From positions 134,160 through 198,159 of the forward strand of contig MU277681.1 in NCBI GenBank assembly GCA_022385805.1: 64,000 nt of DNA. The letters are read 5' to 3'. Source of the stretch: Pilatotrama ljubarskyi (taxonomy: Eukaryota; Basidiomycota; Agaricomycetes; Polyporales; Polyporaceae). The notes beneath the pieces are model-generated. The model had not been told where the DNA came from and did not search any database. It saw only the letters and a program-made list of their open reading frames with translations. Below, piece by piece: positions 57,186 to 64,000 of this stretch. The translations under genes were made by a program, and so were the position numbers. The stretch's first letter is position 1, and every line of letters starts with the position of its first letter.

Positions 57186-60180
57186 TCACAAGTTGGAGGT
57201 GGATGAGTGACCGAAGAGTTCCTGGATGAACGCCTCCGAGTTGGGCTCGCGGCCGAGGAAGTCCTAGATGGGATCATGATCCGTTGGTTAGCTCGCAGGG
57301 GTACAGTACAGATTTTCGTCGACGTACCTTCAGAGAGTCGATCTCGTCTCTGCTGCCACCAGGAAGGAGGATCTTCTCACGGTAGCGCTGGCCGCGGGCG
57401 GGGTCGAGCGGGTCTTGCTTGAAGACCGTCGCATACATGTCCGCAGCGAAGACGAGCGAGTATGTGTAGCTGTGAACGATATACCAGGAAGCTGTCGTTG
57501 TGTATAACCTTGACTACTCACCCGTAGTATCCAGCGTCATACCCGCTAGCGATGTGGTTGAAAGTACCCTGCCCAGCGCCGAGGTTGCCGCCCTTCACGA
57601 GGGAGATAGACTCACGCAGCTCGTTCCAGAGCTTGGTGTAGTCCGCGGGCTCTAAAAATCGGATGAGCAAACGGTCAAGACGGGCAGTGAAAGCACAAAC
57701 CCTGATCAGTGTGCACCTTGAGGTCAAAGTTCGCGAAGAAGAGTTGGCGCAGGTAGAACAGTCCGACATTGACGTATCGGCTGGTGGACGGTGTCAGGTT
57801 ATACACGAGATTTCTTCATTGTCCCAACGCCTACCTCTTGATGATCTTGTCGATGAGCTCGCTGCCCAGCGGCTTCTTCGTCTCGTAGTGGCTAGACATA
57901 CGCTCAAGAACCTTCGGCTCGAAACACCTACAAGCCCGGATCCTTGAGTCTCTTCTAAACGCATTGGCCACTTTCATGCGTACCAGTTCTCCAGCATCTG
58001 CGAAGGCGCCTCCACGAAGTCGCCCGCAACGCTCGTGCCATGGAACCGAGCGAACTTGGTCTTACTGAGCAGACCGTGGAAGACGTGCCCCATCTCGTGG
58101 AAGAACGTCACGACGTCGTCGTGCCGCATGAGTGCAGGCTTCTGCGGGGTCGGCTTGGCGAGGTTGGCGACCATCGCGGTGAGCGGGTAGCTGCGCGAGC
58201 CGTCCTCCTTGTCGTAACCCGGGAGGAGCGGCCAGACGGCAGCGTGCGAATACTTCGACGCTGGAGAATGACGGAGTGAGGGGTGACGACCTGGATTTGA
58301 ATTTCTGGGAGGACCTACCTCGGGGGAAGAGATCAAGGTAGCAGTAGCCAACAAAGCCGGACTCATCCTTGGCGTCCTTCTCCCAAACAGCAAACTGCTG
58401 CACCTCTGGTTCGATTCGTCAGCTTATCCTTACTCCCGCACAGCACCTGGCGATCGTTACCTGGATGCCAGGTCTCTCCCTTGATCTCGACGAACTTGAC
58501 ACCAAGCAAGTTCTGGTAGATCTCGAGAATCGCCGGGACAACAACAGAGACAGGGAAATACTCCTTGACGAGCTGGTCATCGAGTTTGAGGCTCTCCTCG
58601 ATGAGCTTCCGGTCGTAGTACCGGTAGTCCCACAGATAAAACTCGCCGTCGAAGGGCAGACCCTTCTCGTCATGTTCTTTCTTCTTCAGCGCGAGGAGCG
58701 TCTCACGATCTTTCAGACCGACTGGACGCAGCTTCTGCTCCAGGTCGGTGAGGAACTGAGCGCACAGAGTGAGTCCCCTGATGAAACGCTCGAGGAACAT
58801 TTCGGTATACCTCCTTGACGCCCTTCGCGTTCTTCACCATCTTGACTTCCGTGATGTAGTCCGCCCAAGTGGGGTAGCCCAAGAGCTTCGCGATCTGACG
58901 GCGCAAGTCGAGGAACTTGCTCATGATGGGCGCGTTGATCGCCAGCCGGTTCTCGAAGCGTTCGTACGCGATACGACGAGTCTCCGGATTCTCCGCGAAT
59001 TTGAACTACCGGACACCGGGGTTAGTGGGACCAGGAGCACCTGGCAAGCTTCGGGAGACTCACGAGAGGGAAGATGTCGGGCGTCTTGAAGGTGACATCG
59101 TACACCTCCTTGTCGCCCTCGGTGCGCTTCGTGTAGCCAGAGATGACGTCGGCAGGAACGCCCTTGAGCTCCTCGAGCGTGAACGAAACAACGCCCTGGC
59201 AGCAGTACCCCTTCAGCTATAGCACGGAAGCATTTGCGCGATGCGGTCTTACGTTCTCTTCGTTGAAGTTTTTCTACATATTCCGATGTCAGCAATAGAC
59301 GCATAGAGGCAATGTGCACGCTCACTTACACTGAACTCGAGACACGTCTGGGACAGCTCCTTCTTGAGCTGAGTGAGCTTCTCCCTCTCGGCGTCAGGCA
59401 ACGCGAGACCAGCGCGGGTTCCGTCCAGAATCATCTTGTCCACGAGCCGCTGCTCTTCAGCTGAAAGCTTCTTGCCCGAGTCTTTGATGTTCTTCTCTGC
59501 CGCTTGTTTCGCGCGGAAGACATCGAGCCGCATGGACGACTCGACGCCGAAGTCGCGCACGATTACCTCCGCCTCATTTGAAGCATCACGCAGCTCCTTG
59601 GCCGGCGACACGTTCTGGTAGAACGACAGAGGCTCGACGACGGCATTGAACTTGTTCTCCCCGTGCGCGAGTGCCAACTGGGCCCGCAGTCAGATCTGCT
59701 GCCGAAGGATGCATCGGTGAGGTAGTTACTTACGAACACCTGGCAACAATATCAGCAACACAGCGGATCCATCCCAGAGGTGTTACGTACCGACTCAAAG
59801 TTACACTCCTCCGGCTTGAGCGCAGCAACCCTATCCTCGAGCGCACGGTATTCCGCGATGGCGTCCTTGGTCAGTTTGAGGACCTCCTCGGGCGTGTGCG
59901 TCCACTTGGGTGCTGCCTGGGGCGGGGTCAGTGATGCCATTATCGAGTCAGCTTGAGAGAGCGAGAACAACCCTGAGAGAGTGGATTGCGATCGATAGTG
60001 GGAGAGGCAATTCAGAGCTCGAGCCGGAAGCAGAGAAGGCGTGACTTGCACCAAGCGCATGGCTGCACCTGGCGCAGACTGGCGGAACGCCGCGAGCGCA
60101 CCGACGCCCACAGCAATTCCGAGCATGGGACGGCGGCGCAGCGCCGAGACGGCCACCATGCAGGGTGCGCGGGGCTTCAT
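57186..60180 (-). CDS. PRD1: M3 metallopeptidase, saccharolysin/thimet oligopeptidase type
   Basis: Fourteen exons: 60180-59791, 59739-59734 (6 nt), 59677-59330, 59273-59253 (21 nt), 59216-59064, 59005-58811, 58755-58461, 58405-58319, 58260-57984, 57927-57835, 57780-57701, 57651-57522, 57469-57328 and 57263-57186. They give 764 aa. The zinc site is FHEMGHVFHG (HExxH), with the third ligand Glu in DFVEAPSQMLENW downstream. Other family segments are GYCYLDLFPR, FYLWDYRYYDRK, GYDAGYYGY and FLGREPNSEAF. It cleaves short peptides in cytosol or mitochondria. The first 80 residues are rich in Arg and Ala without acidic residues, a likely mitochondrial extension. An internal Met at 59940 (MASLTPPQ) would give the usual cytosolic length of about 684. 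The 6-nt exon encodes Val-Phe and is the least certain part. Confidence 0.93.
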
Positions 60181-60506
60181 GGTCGTTGCAAACGAGCAGG
60201 ACAGCGAGCTTGCCCCGACGGTCGACCTGAGCAGTGGGCGCTTCAGCGACTCCGCGCTACGGCGGCTACGCGACTTGGACGGGCGCTTCGCTTGGCCGCC
60301 GGCGGTGGCCGTGCTTACCTAATTGGTGATTGTGGCAAGAGAGATCGAAAGCATCGGTCCAACGCTCGCATCTCAATCTGGGGAACTCCTTCCAACGCCG
60401 TCGTCGCCGTCGTCCCTGTTGCTCTCTTCGCCGTCGTCACTCTCCCTGCGGGTCCCTATAGGCTCCTCAGCATTGTTGGCGGCTATAACCTTGCGACCAG
60501 TCCATC
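60181..60506. promoter_or_regulatory. Shared divergent promoter region
   Basis: 326 bp separate the oligopeptidase (-) and MAPKK (+) start codons, so both promoters lie here. If the peptidase uses its internal Met at 59940, its real leader would extend further. No binding site is claimed. Confidence 0.45.
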
Positions 60507-62064
60507 ATGGCCACTCCTGCGCCCTCCGGACCTGTACGGAAGAAGCGTAACTTCAAGGCTCTTCAGCTCGATGTCTCCCAGCCGCCCCCGGAGCCCCAGC
60601 CAGAGCCCACGCGTCTTGCGCCAGTACCGGCGGGTGGTGGCAAGAAGAGACCGCCGCCCATGCAGTTGAAGGCGCCAAAGGTGGCGACGAATACGACCAC
60701 CGCTGATCCCGAGTCCAATCTCTTGACCGTTAATGGCTCAAATTCCGCGCCACCTACGGGTTCCGCGTCTGCGCATCGCATGACCTACCACACGACACTC
60801 TCTACCACTCTCGCCAACCTCGACCTCAACTCCGAGAACAAGTACCACGACCTCCGCAATGAGGACCTCAAGGATCTCAAGGAACTGGGGCAAGGCAACG
60901 GAGGCAGTGTCAAGATGGTTGAGCATCTCCCTACGGGGACCATCATGGCGAAGAAGGTGCGCCTTGTCGAGTCAAGACCTCTTCCGTTATCTCACGACGC
61001 ACTATGCGTACTCTAGATTGTCTTGATCGATGCAAAACCCTCGGTGAGGAAACAGATCCTACGCGAGCTGCAAATCATGCACGACTGTCACTCGGACAAC
61101 ATCATCTCTTTCTACGGCGCGTTCATCTCCGACCCCAACATTTGCATCTGTATGGAGTTCATGGACAAGGGCTCATTGGACGGCATCTACAAGAAGATCG
61201 GTCCAATTGATATCGACGTTGTGGGAAAGGTAGCTCTCGCTGTGTTGGAGGGCCTCACCTATCTCTATGATGCTCACCGCATCATTCACCGTGGTGCGTA
61301 TGCTGGACCGCTCCGGTAGTGTTTGTGTCGACGTTCAAGCATGCCAGACATCAAGCCGTCCAATATCCTTTTCAACTCCAAGGGGCAAATCAAGATTTGC
61401 GACTTTGGTGTCTCCGGAGAGCTCATCAACTCTATTGCGGACACCTTCGTGGGCACGTCGACGTATATGAGCGTGGGTGACGCGACATAAGTGAGCCTAA
61501 GTCTATACTCACTGACACATTTCCGTCCTCTCAGCCGGAGCGCATACAAGGAGCGCAGTACACGGTTAAGTCCGACGTTTGGTCGCTCGGCATCTCTCTG
61601 ATAGAGCTCGCTCTCGGCCGATTCCCGTTCGCGGACTCGGAGTCTGACGACTCAGACCTATCCGACTTCGAGGGCACTCTCTCACCCAGTCGTCCGAACC
61701 CGCTCGCTCTCCCTCAGAGGACCAAAGAGCAGCGGGACAAGAAGAAGAAGCGGAAGAGCAAGGGCGTCAGCCTCCAGGGCGGCGGCATGACGATGAGCAT
61801 TCTTGAGCTGCTGCAGCACATCGTCAACGAGCCTGCGCCTAGGCTTACCCCAGAGGGCCGCTTCCCGAAGGAGGCGGAGGACTTTGTGGACAGCTGTCTG
61901 CTCAAGGATCCTGATATGCGCAAGACTCCCAAGGACCTACTGGTGAGTCTGATTCTTCTTCATAGCAGCATGTGTTGATCGTTTTGTTGTTGTAGAAACA
62001 TCCGTGGATCGAGCACGCGAGGACATCAACGTTCGATCTCGAGGCCTGGGCTTCGACATTCTAG
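60507..62064 (+). CDS. STE7: MAP kinase kinase, STE7/Byr1/Fuz7 type
   Basis: Five exons, 60507-60956, 61017-61293, 61348-61472, 61535-61942 and 61996-62064, give 442 aa. A Pro-rich N-terminal region of about 110 residues precedes the kinase domain. Kinase landmarks are the Gly loop (GQGNGGSV), the Lys in MAKK, HRDIKPSN with the Asp contributed across the intron, and DFGVSGELI. The activation loop is [10 protein letters not shown], with the MAPKK-type Ser and Thr spaced four apart. [19 protein letters not shown] and KHPWIEH follow. A Ser/Asp-rich insert and KKKKRKSKG lie between subdomains IX and X. It should phosphorylate the mating and filamentation MAPK in the cytosol. STE7 class is favoured over PBS2 and MKK1 by overall sequence, though this is a judgement. 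Confidence 0.88.
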
Positions 62065-62461
62065 TCGTGATCCGCAACTCCTCTCCCTTCGTTACGCGGC
62101 GCATTGCCCGTCTGTTGTACAAGACTTGTACCCAACGCCCACGCAGTCGTCAGAAGTGTACATGTATACCCGGTCTTCCCTGCGCTGACTACCCAAGCCG
62201 GGGCGTCGCTAGTCGGGCGTCCCTTAGTGCTCTCAGCAAATCCACAACGTTCCGGTCCTGTGTTAAGTTTTCGTGCATATATGGCTCGTGTAGTATAGAA
62301 ACAATCCCGAGGATACGCTGCATTCGGAGCTTGGTCGGATAGCGCGGTGCGCGAATCGGCTATACGTACATACATACAGTCTTGTACTTGCTGGTGGGCG
62401 GAATACTGCGTGCATATGGAAGGTCCATGTTCTACGATGCGCATTGATGAGACGGACGAAT
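62065..62461. other. Convergent intergenic region
   Basis: 397 bp between the MAPKK (+) and RIO1 (-) stop codons. It should contain both 3' untranslated regions. Confidence 0.5.
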
Positions 62462-64000
62462 CTAGCCGCCTCTGGCAGTCGCTTTAATCTTGCGTTTCTT
62501 CTCCGCCTTCGGGATCTTGTGCTTGCGCTTCTCGCGCGCCTCCTCCTTGGCCGCCTTCTTGCGCTCCTAAGCAGAACAGCGCGATCAGCTTCGTCCCTTT
62601 GGCACGACCCAAGATGAGCAGTCCTACCTTCTTCGCCTGCTTATCCTCGTGCCGGTGACCTCTCGGCTTCCGTTCCTTTCGGCCCTCCTGCTCGTTGTCG
62701 TCGCCGGAATCTTCTTCTTCGCTGTCCTCCCCATTCAATTCCCCCTCCCCGTCTTCTTCCTCGGACGTCTCGTCCTGCTCCTCGCCCTTCTCGTCTGCGA
62801 AGCTCACCCCCTTCTTCTGCTGCGCAACCTTCCCCGGCTGCCCTGCAATCGCCGCAGCACCACCCTCCGCGTCCGCTTTTGCGCCATCCTTCGCCCGCTT
62901 GCTCTCCCCGGGAGCGACGATCCCGATGGTGTCCTTGTAGATGAGCTTCTCACCTTCCCCGCGCGTCAGCACGTCGACGTCGCGCTCCGGATCGTACACC
63001 TCGTTCAGGGTCCGCGGGATGTACGACCGCATGAACACCTCGTCTTCGTGAGCCTTGTCCCGTGGTCCGTCCGCAGGCGTCTCCCCGTCCGCCTGCGCGT
63101 CCTGACCTTCCGACTCCGGGGCTTCCATCCACTCGCGAAGGACGGCTTCCTCCTGGCGGCCGACGGCCAGACGGTCGCGCGTGATGAACTCGAACGTCCG
63201 CCTCAGGCCGAGGGTGCGCACCCCGCGCTTTGAGAAGAAGTCCTCGATGTTCCTCAAGTCGGCGCGGAGGAAGTCGAAGGCGTGCGGGTGGTCATGCTCC
63301 ACCGACTGGGACACGTCGATGATCCAGAGGTGCCCGCGTGGGGCCGGGTGCTCTTCCGTAGCGGGTGCAGCGCCTGTAGAAGATTCTGCGGGTGCTTCGG
63401 GAGCGGGTTCCGCGGACGCCTGGCTCTCCGCAGGCGGTGCTTCGGTATCGTCGACGTGGTAGAGAATGTTGTACTCTGATAGGTCGGCGTGTACGAGTTT
63501 GCATTCGATGAACATCTTGCGCGTCATGAGCAGCAGCTCCACGTAGAGGTCTGGGAAGGCAGACTCTGGGATGTCGGCGTCCTTCAGCCGAGGCGAAGCC
63601 CTGCCATATCAGTATTAGCGGTCGATGTTCTCTGAGACGCTGACAAGAGTAACTGACCATCCCTCCATGTCACCTACAAAGGTCATGACGAGGACGTTCT
63701 CTCGAACTTCGATCGGTTCGGGACAACGGATCCCGGCCGTCCGTAGACGCTTCAAATTCCTCATCTCCTTTTCTGCCCAGACGCGAACCATCTTCCGCGG
63801 ATTATGTCGGCTATTTCACCCAATCAGTCAAATGTTGAGGAGTTCCGGGTGGACAGAGCGAACCATACCTATAACCTCTGCGGAAACGGAATTCTCCCGA
63901 GACGTAGCGGTCTCTGTCCTTGAAGACCAGGATAGAGGTCTTGTAGATCTTCAGCGCAAGATGCTTGTAATCAGGGGTCAAGGCATGATACACGTTGGCC
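62462..64000 (-). CDS. RIO1: RIO1 atypical protein kinase, 5' end cut by window edge
   Basis: Visible exons are from 64000 (partial) to 63869, 63810-63658, 63600-62628 and 62566-62462, about 454 codons. The kinase and ATPase acts in late 40S ribosome maturation. Seen in order are [48 protein letters not shown], the catalytic loop [12 protein letters not shown] and the metal-binding [12 protein letters not shown]. This is followed by [15 protein letters not shown], all hallmark RIO1 segments. A Glu/Pro/Ala-rich insert lies between catalytic loop and metal loop. The C-terminus is acidic and then strongly basic ([12 protein letters not shown]), as usual for RIO1. The gene continues beyond base 64000. 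Confidence 0.94.

Noticed and set aside
1..64000. Bacterial-style operons, CRISPR arrays, riboswitches and prophage
   Set aside because: The intron-rich fungal gene structure rules out such features, and none of their signatures was seen.

Overview
The window is nuclear DNA of a filamentous basidiomycete, most likely an Agaricomycete such as a wood-decay polypore. The evidence is GC-rich sequence, genes cut by many short introns (about 48-90 nt, GT...AG), very small exons, two Zn2Cys6 transcription factors, an alternative oxidase, IPNS-like dioxygenases, a secreted class 3 lipase, a STE7-type MAPKK and a tRNA gene with a Pol III terminator. There are no operons, Shine-Dalgarno sites or CRISPR arrays. 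Genes were rebuilt by joining exons by hand using splice consensus, reading phase and family motifs. Every multi-exon model sums to a multiple of three without an internal stop.

Layout, left to right. 1-1823: 3' part of an unrecognised nuclear-looking protein (+). 2510-4735 and 12250-14453: two nearly identical direct copies of a 2.2-kb block, each carrying one cytosine-deaminase-like amidohydrolase gene (+). The 7.5 kb between them holds one lineage-specific gene (5453-6396, -) and a long gene-poor tract with a 46-base poly-G run. 15010-16706 and 17591-19140: tandem paralogous 2-oxoglutarate/Fe(II) dioxygenases (-). 19817-21586: mitochondrial alternative oxidase (-). 21587-25368: no gene seen, one small gap. 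25369-25858 (-), a small probable mitochondrial protein, is head-to-head with 26117-29375 (+), a Zn2Cys6 regulator. 29708-30564: pyridoxamine-phosphate oxidase (-). 33447-37520: kelch/BTB protein (+). 38393-40170: CHFR-like RING E3 ligase (-). 40786-44726: second Zn2Cys6 regulator (-). 48640-49781: secreted lipase (+). 50155-51267: FHA protein of the SNIP1/Pml1 type (+). 51676-52949: C2H2 protein (-). 53433-53503: tRNA-Glu(UUC). 53516-55033: foldback element with about 291-bp inverted repeats around an assembly gap. 55258-55852: mitoribosomal mS41/FYV4 (-). About 56690-56860: relic of a GMC oxidoreductase. 57186-60180: M3 oligopeptidase (-), divergent from 60507-62064, a STE7-like MAPKK (+). 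62462-64000: RIO1 kinase, cut by the right edge (-).

Most genes are independent housekeeping or regulatory loci. Two functional themes are possible. The first is a left-hand accessory block of amidohydrolase copies and dioxygenase paralogues. The second is signalling: a kelch/BTB protein resembling the Ras-pathway activator Ral2, and a STE7/Byr1-class MAPKK, lie in the same window. Both themes are inference from family resemblance only.
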